Of a stretch of 64,000 nucleotides of DNA, positions 25,795 through 36,100 are shown piece by piece. The DNA comes from Gillisella vitis (GTDB taxonomy: Bacteria; Pseudomonadota; Alphaproteobacteria; Rhizobiales; Rhizobiaceae). The notes below the pieces were generated by a model. The model was given only the letters and a program-made list of their open reading frames with translations. It was not told where the DNA came from and ran no database searches. Location of the stretch: assembly GCF_014204625.1 (NCBI RefSeq), contig NZ_JACHLU010000016.1, forward strand, positions 48,540 to 112,539. Reading direction: 5' to 3'. Made by a program: the position numbers and the translations under genes. Position 1 is the first letter of the stretch. The number at the start of each line of letters is the position of its first letter.

Positions 25795-26701
25795 GGGCTT
25801 TGGTCGCCTCCGGCGGCGGTGCGGGAACAGGTGATGCCCGCCGGATAAATTTCAGAATATCCTGATCCAGATCCGCAGAGCCTGACGAGCGTGCAATGGA
25901 CACGGAGACAACATTGCCATTGCTATCAACCTGGAAGCTGACACTGGCAGTTCCTTTCCCGGAGAATTGCACGTGGCGTTTGCGGCGCTGCAAATGTGCG
26001 TTCACCTGCGCTTGCCATTTTGCTGGCGTCATCGAGGATGAAAACAGCCCAGAACTGGTGGTTTTGGCCGCCGTTCTATCCGATTGCGTCACCTCCGCTT
26101 TTGCTTCCTGCATGGCGGCTTGCGCCTTTGGTGGCGGTGTGGTCTGCGGTTTTTTCTTGACCACAGGCTTTGGCGTTTCCGCAACTTTCTTCTCTGGTTG
26201 CACCTCTGGAGGGCGGGTCAGCGGCAGCGGAACCTCCACATTCTCAAGCTCTTTCGTCACCTGTTGTTCAACAGGATCAGGCTCCGGGAGGGGCTCTGGC
26301 TTCGGCTCGACGGGGACGACCTCAGGTGGTGGTGGTGGCTCCTCCACCGTTTCCGGCGGCGTTGGCTCCGGCGGTGTTGGTTCTGGCTGGGGCTGTGGTT
26401 CAACCACAGGCTCCGGTGGCGGCTCAACCGGCGGCGTCACGGCGTCCGACTTCACCTCCTCTACATCCTGCTGATCCGGGGTGGTCTGGCTTTCATCCAC
26501 GTTGGCGGCTACGGATTCCGGGGCCATTTCAATCATGATGGCTGCTGGCGGCTCAGTGGATCCCGCCATCTCAACCGGATCCTGTATCATCAGCACAACG
26601 GCACCAGCGTGTGCCGCAAACGCCAAAACGCTTGCAGCACTCCACAGCAGCAGATCCTTGGCGGCGAAACGGCCGCTTTTCAGCTCATCCCCGGCTTTCA
26701 T
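25769..26701 (-). CDS. tonB: TonB energy-transducing protein
   Basis: A 310-residue TonB. A single N-terminal membrane anchor (about 15-40, LLLWSAASVLAFAAHAGAVVLMI) is followed by a proline/glutamate- and then proline/lysine-rich spacer (about 85-200) that spans the periplasm, and a C-terminal domain (about 230-310, VSFQVDSNGNVVSVSIARSSGSADLDQDIL) that touches outer-membrane receptors. It delivers energy from ExbBD for uptake of iron complexes and similar nutrients. Its ATG overlaps the exbD stop by 4 bases. It is the last gene of exbB-exbD-tonB. Confidence 0.93.
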   Translation of the reverse strand: MKAGDELKSGRFAAKDLLLWSAASVLAFAAHAGAVVLMIQDPVEMAGSTEPPAAIMIEMAPESVAANVDESQTTPDQQDVEEVKSDAVTPPVEPPPEPVVEPQPQPEPTPPEPTPPETVEEPPPPPEVVPVEPKPEPLPEPDPVEQQVTKELENVEVPLPLTRPPEVQPEKKVAETPKPVVKKKPQTTPPPKAQAAMQEAKAEVTQSDRTAAKTTSSGLFSSSMTPAKWQAQVNAHLQRRKRHVQFSGKGTASVSFQVDSNGNVVSVSIARSSGSADLDQDILKFIRRASPVPAPPPEATKALTVPFVSK

Positions 26702-27177
26702 GGGCCGCTCTGGGTCTGCGCCGGGGCGGAGGTTTCGGTTTCGATCACGGTGGCCTGTGGCAGGGTTTCAAGACCCACCAGCGCAATTTTGAGATAGCCT
26801 GCATCCCGCAGCAGGTTCATCACCGTCATGAATTCGCCATAGCCCACGGTTTTGTCGGCACGCAAGAAAATACGGGTATCTTTATTGCCTTTTGCCACCT
26901 GTTCCAGAGCGCTGGGCAGGTTGTCACGGCTGATCACATCATTGCCCAGCGACAGGCTGAGATCCTGTTTCAAGGTCAGATAGATTGGCTCATCCGGCCG
27001 TTTGGCGGGGGCGGCGCTGGAGGCGGGCAGATCAACATTGACATCAACGGTGGCCAGAGGAGCGGCCACCATGAAAATGATCATCAGCACCAGCATGACA
27101 TCAATAAAGGGCGTGACGTTGATCTCGTGGTTTTCCACGAGATCGTCACCGGATTGTTCACGAATTCCGCCAGCCAT
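26698..27177 (-). CDS. exbD: ExbD proton-channel subunit of the TonB system
   Basis: A 159-residue protein with one membrane helix containing the essential aspartate (INVTPFIDVMLVLMIIFMVAAP, about residues 19-40) and a periplasmic domain. Together with ExbB it converts the proton gradient into movement of TonB. It starts 4 bases after the exbB stop and overlaps tonB by 4 bases. Confidence 0.93.
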   Translation of the reverse strand: MAGGIREQSGDDLVENHEINVTPFIDVMLVLMIIFMVAAPLATVDVNVDLPASSAAPAKRPDEPIYLTLKQDLSLSLGNDVISRDNLPSALEQVAKGNKDTRIFLRADKTVGYGEFMTVMNLLRDAGYLKIALVGLETLPQATVIETETSAPAQTQSGP

Positions 27178-27181
27178 GGTC

Positions 27182-28132
27182 TTACTCCGTCACCACCTTG
27201 AGGCGGGCGGCACGCACTTCGGCGGGCACCTTGCGAAAATCGAGGTCGCGGCTGAGCAGGCGCTCAACGGCGGCACCTGCATCGACCATTTGCTGGCGAT
27301 AGCCGGTCACGGCACGGGCAAAGACATTGTAGATCACCACGGCCGGAATGGCGGCCACCAGACCGATGGCCGTGGCCAGCAACGCCTCGGCAATGCCGGG
27401 GGCAACAACGGCCAGATTGGTGGTTTGCGATTCGGAAATGCCGATAAAGGCATTCATAATGCCCCAGACCGTGCCAAACAGCCCAACAAACGGACCAATC
27501 GAGCCAATGGTGGCCAAAAGGCCGGTGCCTGCCGTCATCCGGCGTCCGGCCCGCACTTCAATCCGTGTCAGAGCCGAGGACAAGCGCTCTTTCACACCTT
27601 CATTGCCTGCATAGTCGAGTGCAGGCTCGGACAGTTTCAGCTCTTGCGCGGCGGTGGTCAGCATCAAGGAGACTGTGCCACGGTGTTTTTCAAGCCCGAT
27701 TGCCGCCTGATGCAGCGATCGTGCCTGCTGGAGAACGGCAAGCCCCCGGCGCACCTGCGCCTTGGCAGTTGCCAGTTGCAGCGCCTTGGCAAACAAAATC
27801 GTCCATGTGGCCACCGAGGCAAGCCCCAGCGAGATCATCACCCCTTTGACAACCCAGTCTGCGGCCATGAACATGCCCATGGGCGAAAGATTATGGGGAA
27901 TGTCGGCGCGCGTCTGCTCTTGCGCCTGCGGGGCGGCGGCTGTCGCCATGTCCGCTGGTGTCGTCTCCGATTGTAAAGGTGCAGGCTGCGAAGGTGCGGA
28001 TGATGTCTCTGCGGCCTGCGGTGCAGGGGCTATTTGCTGGGCAGCAACGGTGAGCGGCGACAACAGCGTGCTTGCCGCAATCAAAAGGGCAAGACCTGCA
28101 TGAATGAACCGAGATGAGCAGCGCGACGCCAT
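27182..28132 (-). CDS. exbB: ExbB/MotA-family proton channel of the TonB system
   Basis: A 316-residue ExbB of the long alphaproteobacterial form. It has a signal-like N-terminus (about 1-31), an Ala/Pro/Gln-rich periplasmic stretch (about 32-80), and then the three-helix core with the hallmark [28 protein letters not shown] and [24 protein letters not shown] chose the ATG at 28132, with AAGGA 7 bases upstream. It heads the operon and lies about 87 bases after a TGA-N9-TCA dyad, which suggests iron control. Confidence 0.92.
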   Translation of the reverse strand: MASRCSSRFIHAGLALLIAASTLLSPLTVAAQQIAPAPQAAETSSAPSQPAPLQSETTPADMATAAAPQAQEQTRADIPHNLSPMGMFMAADWVVKGVMISLGLASVATWTILFAKALQLATAKAQVRRGLAVLQQARSLHQAAIGLEKHRGTVSLMLTTAAQELKLSEPALDYAGNEGVKERLSSALTRIEVRAGRRMTAGTGLLATIGSIGPFVGLFGTVWGIMNAFIGISESQTTNLAVVAPGIAEALLATAIGLVAAIPAVVIYNVFARAVTGYRQQMVDAGAAVERLLSRDLDFRKVPAEVRAARLKVVTE

Positions 28133-28218
28133 GAGACATCCTTCCAGACGAAAATTGATTTCAGGCATCGTCACCGGCATGGGTGCAGTCGAGCCATTAA
28201 CACATTCTTCGATATTAA

Positions 28219-28239
28219 ACTTGAATAAAAATTTCAAGT
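28219..28239 (-). promoter_or_regulatory. Candidate iron-responsive operator (IRO/RirA-type) upstream of exbB
   Basis: Perfect 7-base arms ACTTGAA and TTCAAGT separated by 7 bases; the inner part gives TGA-N9-TCA, the core known for RirA-bound IRO motifs in rhizobia. It lies 87-107 bases before the exbB start. RirA represses iron-uptake genes in iron-replete cells in this group; binding here is inferred. Confidence 0.5.
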
Positions 28240-28400
28240 AATAATCTGACGTTGTGCCAGCCTAAAATAGGCAATGAGAGACGATCAATTTTCGTATGTT
28301 TCACCTCAGCGTGCAAGCCGCAAACGTAGAAAAAGTTTTTGGTTGTACCGCTTAGGTTTTTTTAACATTGTCAAATTATAGCTTTTTCCCAGTGAACTGA

Positions 28401-30245
<1,845 letters not shown>

Positions 30246-30326
30246 TGGCACGGGAGTGTATGTTGTCTGAATGACGCGCTTTGGTGATCCTGCTTTTCCG
30301 AAAAGACAAACGGAAATACCGGAATC

Positions 30327-30365
30327 GAGAGTTTGTCGGGTTCAATTGGAGCCTGACAAGCTCTC
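30327..30365. repeat. Strong 17-pair hairpin, rhizobial palindrome family
   Basis: Arms 30327-30343 and 30349-30365 pair along all 17 positions in RNA if three G-U pairs are allowed, with a 5-base loop (AATTG). It overlaps a GACAAAC...GTTTGTC dyad (30304-30337) like that at 3598-3642. It lies about 80 bases after the chemoreceptor stop with no T-run. The remainder of 30246-30551 shows no gene. Confidence 0.55.
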
Positions 30366-30551
30366 ATTGGGCGGTGTATGATGAGTGCACATGGTCATAC
30401 AGCAACGATCGATTGACTGTTTGGCAATGTTGTCGCATGTGTCTCGAAACTGTTGAGCAGTCTTGGGAAACATTCAAAAACAAAAGGCCCTGTCATGCCG
30501 CCTGACGATTGAAGCGCGCACATGATAGAGGCCCTTATTGAGGATGATGTG

Positions 30552-30788
30552 ATGAAACCGATCTTTGTTCAGTTGCAATGCGTTCCCGGCAAGACCTATG
30601 AGGTCGCCGATGCCATTTACAAGGCAGAGATCGTCTCGGAGCTTTATTCGACCTCTGGCGAATATGATCTGATGATGAAGGTCTACATTGAAGAGGGGCA
30701 GGATGTTGGCAAGTTTGTCAACGAGCATATTTCCTCCGTTCCCGGTGTTGTGCGCTCGTTGACCACCATGACATTCACGGCCTTTTGA
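30552..30788 (+). CDS. Stand-alone Lrp/AsnC ligand-binding (RAM) domain protein
   Basis: A 78-residue protein consisting only of the regulation-of-amino-acid-metabolism domain of Lrp/AsnC regulators: MKPIFVQLQCVPGKTYEVADAI, then SELYSTSGEYDLMMKVYIEE and HISSVPGVVRSLTTMTF. The DNA-binding half is absent. Such proteins form oligomers that bind amino acids and may modulate full-length regulators or enzymes. GAGGA 7 bases before the ATG at 30552 decides the start over an ATG at 30522. It is convergent with, and 1 base from, the large aminotransferase-fold gene. Confidence 0.85.
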   Translation: MKPIFVQLQCVPGKTYEVADAIYKAEIVSELYSTSGEYDLMMKVYIEEGQDVGKFVNEHISSVPGVVRSLTTMTFTAF

Positions 30789-30789
30789 T

Positions 30790-33726
30790 TCACCAGCCTT
30801 CCGACAGCACTTTGTCGAGCATGGATGTGAAAAAGCTGGCGCCTTCATAGTCAAGGCACAGCGGCGGTTTGATCTTCAGCACATTGAGGTGATCGCCGGT
30901 GGGCTGCATGATGATGCCCAGATCCAGCAGTCTGTGGCAGATGGCCGCCGTTTCCTGTGTGGCAGGTGCGCGGGTTTCGCGGTCACGCACCAGTTCCAGC
31001 CCCAGATAAAGTCCCATGCCGTGAACCGCACCGACCAGTGGGTGGTGGACGGCCAGATCCTCCAGCTTTTCTTTCAGGAAGTCGCCGACATCGCGGGCAT
31101 TGTCTGGCAGGTTTTCATCGCGCATGATGTCCAGCACCGTTATGCCGATTGCGCAACTGACCGGGCTGCCACCTGATGAGGAAAAGAAATAACCATTCTG
31201 CTCAAAGGCGTCTGCAATCGCAGCTGTGGTGATGACGGCACCCAGCGGTTGGCCGTTGCCCATGCCCTTGGCAATGGTGATGATGTCGGGCACCACGCCC
31301 TGTTCTTCAAAACCCCAGAAGTAATGGCCAAGGCGACCATAGCCCACTTGCACTTCATCGGCAATGCACAGCCCGCCTCGGGCGCGGATCATGGGATAGA
31401 TGGCCTGCAAATAGCCGGGCGGCAGCAGAATGCCACCGGCATTGCCAAACACGCTTTCGGCGATAAAACCGGCAAGCCCTTCACCGTTTTCATCCAGCCT
31501 CGACAGGGTGTGTTCAACGCTGGCCACATAGGCTGCGGTGCAATTGTCACCGCGATACTCGCCGCGATAGCTGTTGGGGGCGGTGACGGGATGCACCCAT
31601 GCGGGCCGGGTTTCCAGCGCACGCGGGTTATCGGCAAGCGAGGTGGAGACGGCGTCACTGGCTACGGTCCAGCCGTGATAGGCTTCCAGAAGGCTGATGA
31701 TATTGCGTTTGCCGGTGGCCGCCCATGCCAGCCGCAGTGCAAGATCGACGGCTTCCGAGCCGCTGTTGACCAGAAACACCGTGTCCAGCCCCTCAGGGGC
31801 AAGAGCCGCCAGACGCTCGGAAAAATCCGCGACGGCCTGATAGTGAAAGCGCGAATTGGTGTTGAGCCGCGACCATTGCTGTGCGGCTGCATGGGCAAGC
31901 CGGGGGTGCCCATGGCCAACAGTTGCAACATTGTTGACCATATCCAGATAGGACCGGCCGGTCATGTCAAACAAATGTTCGCGGTAGCCGCGCTCAATCT
32001 GCGGCGGGTCTGGATAATAGTGTTTTTGAGGGGCGGCAAAATGGCGGTGACGCCGCGTGAGCAAAGCTTTGGAACCGAGAGCTGGCGCATTGAGATCGAC
32101 ACCAAACAGGGCTGCGGGCGATGGGCAGATGCGCTGCCAGGCGTGGGCGTGATCGGGCCTTGCAAACAGCGGTGGCATCAGATCAAAATCGCGGCAAAGC
32201 TGCAAACGCAAACCACCGACAGATCCCTCCGCCCCGGCGATACGGCCCAGTGGAGTGCCTGCTTCAAGCTCGGCACCATCTTCAAGATGGCATTCCAGCC
32301 CGTGGATATGCAGGGCAATATCAGCGCCAACCAGAATGAAATGCTGGCTTGTCCGTTTTAAAACGCAATCAAACGGCACCATGGCCTCGGCGGTGGCGGG
32401 CAGGCAGGCATCGACATGCAGCGGAAAATTCGCGGGTGGACGCGGCGAGAGCAGCCGAGTGTAAGACAGGCGGTGCTCGCCATACCGGGTTGAGGCGCTG
32501 CCCGTTTCGCTGGCGGCTTTGGCCAGCAATTTCCAGTCAATCTGCGGGTCGGCCCAGTCATCCTGTTGCAGATCAAGGCTTGTGGTGGACAAATCGGTGA
32601 GGTTGATGCTGTCGGGATCAATGCCGGGCAAAAGCCGCCCCAGCACGGGCTGTTCCTCTGGCCATTGATGGCCAAGGGCAGACAGGATGGCCACTTCCAT
32701 CACCGAAAAAGGAATGGAGGTGGCGAGGGTGAAAATCTCGCGCTCATGCTCCAGATTGTCCGAGACATAGTCATTGTCGGGATCGATTTGCAATTGCTGC
32801 TCGCCGCTGGCCACCAGCACGGCGGCGCGGGCCACCACCAGCGGCCAGAGCGCCTTGATTTCCGGCTCTGTCAGCGGATAAAGCGCATGAAAGGCCTGAA
32901 TGGCGGGAAGAACTGCAAAAACATTGCCATCCGTGTGATGCAGCAGAGAGGCGCAGGTGACAGCCAGATCCCCCACCAGCCAGCCGGCAATCAGATCGCC
33001 AAAATCAATCACACCATTGGGGCAAAGACGGCCGCTGGCATCGGGTGTTCCAACGATGTTGTCATCGGTCAGATCATGGTGGACGGCCTGAATGCGCAGC
33101 TCATCCAGCAGCGGGTTGATGTGGCGCATGGCGACAATCATGGCCTTGGCCACATCATCGCGGCGTTTCTGTTCGCTGACCGATGACAGCAGGTGCAGGG
33201 CAACAGGGCCTGCGCGCCGCAGATCCCACTGGAGGTCGCGCTCCAGCCCGACATGCTCGAAATCGGCCAGCGCCAATGCCACCTGTGCGGACAGCGTGCC
33301 AATCGCTGCCATGGTTGCGGGGGCAAGATAGCGCTTGCTGCTCAGAGGCAGTCCGTCCAGATAGGTCAGCAGACGGGCATTGTACTGCTCATCGTTGACT
33401 GCGATGGACACAATATCATCACCGGACAGGGCAGGGACGGGTTGAGGTGTCTGCCAGAGGATTTCTGATGACTGCCTGGTGCGCGCAAGGTGGCGCAGGG
33501 CCGCATTTTGCGCTTCCAGTTCCTGCACGGCATAGTCGGTGCGCGAGATTTTCAGCACGAAACGGCCAGTGTCGGACAGGAGGCGAAAATTGCGATCCTG
33601 CTGACTGCCCAGTTCCTTCAGGCTTCCTTCCAGGCCGTAATGGTCTTTGAGAATGGTTGCCACATCCTCAGCGGTGATGTGTGGACGTGGCAATTCGGTA
33701 CGCTGAAAGAGAACGCTGTTGTTCAT
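30790..33726 (-). CDS. Fused phosphotransferase - M23/biotinyl-like - class III aminotransferase-fold enzyme (kinase/phospho-lyase type)
   Basis: A 978-residue three-part protein. Residues about 1-340 are an aminoglycoside-phosphotransferase-type kinase (VHHDLTDDNIVGTP with the catalytic Asp, then VIDFGDLIAG for metal). About 430-530 is a beta-rich module resembling the M23/lipoyl type (HIHGLECHLEDGAELEAGTPLGRI). About 545-978 is a class III PLP enzyme with lysine K820 in IAKGMGNGQPLGAV. The same kinase and aminotransferase-fold pair exists in animals as hydroxylysine kinase and phosphohydroxylysine phospho-lyase, or ethanolamine-phosphate phospho-lyase. I infer a phosphorylate-then-eliminate pathway on an amino alcohol; the substrate is unknown. 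Confidence 0.85.
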   Translation of the reverse strand: MNNSVLFQRTELPRPHITAEDVATILKDHYGLEGSLKELGSQQDRNFRLLSDTGRFVLKISRTDYAVQELEAQNAALRHLARTRQSSEILWQTPQPVPALSGDDIVSIAVNDEQYNARLLTYLDGLPLSSKRYLAPATMAAIGTLSAQVALALADFEHVGLERDLQWDLRRAGPVALHLLSSVSEQKRRDDVAKAMIVAMRHINPLLDELRIQAVHHDLTDDNIVGTPDASGRLCPNGVIDFGDLIAGWLVGDLAVTCASLLHHTDGNVFAVLPAIQAFHALYPLTEPEIKALWPLVVARAAVLVASGEQQLQIDPDNDYVSDNLEHEREIFTLATSIPFSVMEVAILSALGHQWPEEQPVLGRLLPGIDPDSINLTDLSTTSLDLQQDDWADPQIDWKLLAKAASETGSASTRYGEHRLSYTRLLSPRPPANFPLHVDACLPATAEAMVPFDCVLKRTSQHFILVGADIALHIHGLECHLEDGAELEAGTPLGRIAGAEGSVGGLRLQLCRDFDLMPPLFARPDHAHAWQRICPSPAALFGVDLNAPALGSKALLTRRHRHFAAPQKHYYPDPPQIERGYREHLFDMTGRSYLDMVNNVATVGHGHPRLAHAAAQQWSRLNTNSRFHYQAVADFSERLAALAPEGLDTVFLVNSGSEAVDLALRLAWAATGKRNIISLLEAYHGWTVASDAVSTSLADNPRALETRPAWVHPVTAPNSYRGEYRGDNCTAAYVASVEHTLSRLDENGEGLAGFIAESVFGNAGGILLPPGYLQAIYPMIRARGGLCIADEVQVGYGRLGHYFWGFEEQGVVPDIITIAKGMGNGQPLGAVITTAAIADAFEQNGYFFSSSGGSPVSCAIGITVLDIMRDENLPDNARDVGDFLKEKLEDLAVHHPLVGAVHGMGLYLGLELVRDRETRAPATQETAAICHRLLDLGIIMQPTGDHLNVLKIKPPLCLDYEGASFFTSMLDKVLSEGW

Positions 33727-33850
33727 CAGAACGGCCTTACTCTGAACTCATCTTTGCAGAGATTAGCAGAGTGAGAGCAGGCGTCTATCGTTTGATGCTG
33801 ATTTTCAAGAACAATAAACGCCTGAATTGTGGCGGCGGCCGATGACAGGA

Positions 33851-34735
33851 TCAACCCATGCGCTCAGAGGCATAGGAGCCGGGGCTGGCCGGGAAGACCA
33901 CGGTTCTGTTGCCATTGATGAATGTGCGGTGGTGAATATGGGCGTGGATGGCACGCGCCAGCACCTGACTTTCCACATCGCGGCCAATCGAGACATAATC
34001 ATCGGCGCTCTGGGCGTGGGTAATGCGGGCAACATCCTGTTCGATGATCGGGCCTTCATCCAGATCGGCGGTCACATAATGAGCGGTGGCTCCGATCAGC
34101 TTCACGCCGCGCTCATAGGCCTGTTTGTAAGGATTGGCACCCTTGAAACTGGGCAGGAAAGAATGATGGATATTGATGATGCGACCTGACATCTGCTTGC
34201 ACAGGCTGTCGGACAAAACCTGCATGTAGCGCGCCAGCACAATCAGTTCGGTGCCACTCTGCTCCACCAGTTCAAGCAGTCTGGCCTCGGCTTCGGGCTT
34301 GTTGTCTTTGGTCACCTTGATGTGGTGAAACGGAATATCGTGATTGACCACCACTTTCTGGTAATCAAAATGATTGGAGACCACGCCGACAATGTCGATG
34401 GGCAGTGCACCGATTTTCCAGCGATAAAGCAGGTCGTTCAGGCAGTGGCCAAAGCGCGACACCATCAGCAGCACTTTCATGCGCTGGGTGTCATCATAGA
34501 ACTCTGTATGCATTTTGAATTTTTCGGCAATAGGGCGTAACCCCTGTTCCAGCGCCTCACGGCTGACGCCTTCTTCCGAGATGAAGCCGACGCGCATGAA
34601 GAATTTTCCGGTGCCAAGATCATCAAATTGCGAGCTATCGACAATATTACAGCCTTTTTCAGCCAGATAGCTGGATATGGCAGCAACAATACCACGTGAC
34701 GATGTGCAAGATACGGTCAGAACATAAGTCGACAT
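33851..34735 (-). CDS. purU: Formyltetrahydrofolate deformylase
   Basis: A 294-residue enzyme that hydrolyses 10-formyl-tetrahydrofolate to formate and tetrahydrofolate, balancing one-carbon pools. An N-terminal ACT domain (about 1-80, VLTVSCTSSRGIVAAISSYLAEKGCNIVDSSQFDD) is followed by the formyltransferase-fold domain with the catalytic Asn-His-Asp set: NIHHSFLPSFKGANPY, GATAHYV and DEGPIIEQD. The ATG at 34735 has GAGGAAG upstream. It lies 124 bases after the kinase/aminotransferase fusion start and is oriented the same way, but a shared operon is not shown. Confidence 0.93.
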   Translation of the reverse strand: MSTYVLTVSCTSSRGIVAAISSYLAEKGCNIVDSSQFDDLGTGKFFMRVGFISEEGVSREALEQGLRPIAEKFKMHTEFYDDTQRMKVLLMVSRFGHCLNDLLYRWKIGALPIDIVGVVSNHFDYQKVVVNHDIPFHHIKVTKDNKPEAEARLLELVEQSGTELIVLARYMQVLSDSLCKQMSGRIINIHHSFLPSFKGANPYKQAYERGVKLIGATAHYVTADLDEGPIIEQDVARITHAQSADDYVSIGRDVESQVLARAIHAHIHHRTFINGNRTVVFPASPGSYASERMG

Positions 34736-35005
34736 CTGGTGCTTCCTCTCTGCGGCCATTTTCTCTGAAGATGGAGCCTTTTCAGCGATTGATCTTGGTC
34801 TGTATACATTTCATCTAAGCCTTAACAGGCTTCAAGTTTCAAGAGGGCAAATTATGCGGAAAATACCCTCAATGCGGTTCGCAAAACGTCGCGTTAAGCC
34901 GCAGATGAAATAATGACAAGGCTGTTGTCTGTCATGCAAAAGAGTAGCCCGATGCCGTATCTGCCGCTACTGTGTTGTTTCTATCGTTTCTGATGGGGGA
35001 GCGTG

Positions 35006-36100
35006 ATGGCAGGTGGCAAACGAAGGCTTGAGACCTATGCCCGTCGGGTTGTTGCGTTCTCTGTCGTCATGGCGCTGTCCATGCAGGCCGTTTTGATGCA
35101 GGCAATGGCGGTGCAGGCGGCGGAAGGCTGTTCTCGCGGCATCAACCTGTCCGGGGCCGAGTTCGGTCAGATTGGCGGTCAGGCTCACCGGGATTACACC
35201 TATCCCACAGATCAGACGATCCGGTATTTTGCTGAAAAAGGCTTCAATTCCGCGCGTCTGCCTTTCAAATGGGAGCGGCTTCAGCCAAAGGCCAATGGCC
35301 CGCTGAGCAGGGATGAACTGGCACTGCTTGATGATGCAGTGGCGCGGATAAAGGCGGCAGGCATGAATGTCGTGCTCGATCCGCATAATTACGCTCAATA
35401 CAATGGCCAATTTCTCAACAGTGCTGGCGCTGGCGTTGATGTTCTGGCCAGCCTCTGGGCGCAGATGGCCGCCCATTATGCCAATGACCCGGCCATTGTG
35501 TTTGGCTTGATGAATGAGCCACATGATATGCCTGCGACCCAATGGCTGCCGGTGGCCAATGCTGCCATTGCCGCCATTCGCAAGGCCGGAGCCAATAATC
35601 TTGTGCTGGTGCCGGGCGTGTCCTGGACTGGTGCCCACAGCTGGCAAAGTGACATGCCGGGTGGGGCCAATGGTGTGGTGATGCTGGGCGTGCAAGATCG
35701 CGCCAACAATTACGCCTATGAGGTTCACCAATATTTCGATGCTGATTTTTCTGGCACGAAAGCCAGTTGCAGTGGTGCGGCGGCGGCAGTGGCCGGCGTT
35801 GAGAATGTCACCAGATGGTTGCGGGCCAATGGCAAGCGTGGCTATCTGGGCGAGTTCGGCGCGCCCGGTGATCCTGCGTGTGTGAAAGCCATCAAGGAGA
35901 TGGCCGGGGTGGTCGAGAGCAACCGCGATCTGTGGGTAGGTTGGGCCTATTGGGTGGCGGGAGATTGGTGGGCAGCCAGTGAGCCGCTGAATATTCAGCC
36001 CACCGCCTCCGGCGACCGCCCGCAACTGGCCGGGTTGAAGCCTTATCTCATGGATTTCTCGGCATCTTCATCGACGTGTCCGGCTTTGCAGATGCGCTGA
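35006..36100 (+). CDS. Secreted glycoside hydrolase family 5 endoglucanase
   Basis: A 364-residue cellulase-type enzyme. The signal peptide spans about 1-39 (VVAFSVVMALSMQAVLMQAMAVQA). The GH5 catalytic pair is visible: acid/base E171 in GLMNEPHD and nucleophile E283 in YLGEFGAPGD, with DPHNYAQYNG and HQYFDADFSG as substrate-site segments. GGGGGA lies 5 bases before the ATG at 35006. It begins an exopolysaccharide region and its 3' end overlaps the polymerase gene on the other strand by 53 bases. Endoglucanases in such loci usually trim a nascent glucan-containing polymer; degradation of plant cellulose is the alternative. Confidence 0.88.
   Translation: MAGGKRRLETYARRVVAFSVVMALSMQAVLMQAMAVQAAEGCSRGINLSGAEFGQIGGQAHRDYTYPTDQTIRYFAEKGFNSARLPFKWERLQPKANGPLSRDELALLDDAVARIKAAGMNVVLDPHNYAQYNGQFLNSAGAGVDVLASLWAQMAAHYANDPAIVFGLMNEPHDMPATQWLPVANAAIAAIRKAGANNLVLVPGVSWTGAHSWQSDMPGGANGVVMLGVQDRANNYAYEVHQYFDADFSGTKASCSGAAAAVAGVENVTRWLRANGKRGYLGEFGAPGDPACVKAIKEMAGVVESNRDLWVGWAYWVAGDWWAASEPLNIQPTASGDRPQLAGLKPYLMDFSASSSTCPALQMR

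Noticed and set aside
26170..26797. Long plus-strand frames rich in proline, glycine and tryptophan opposite tonB
   Set aside because: They are reverse readings of the proline-rich TonB spacer.
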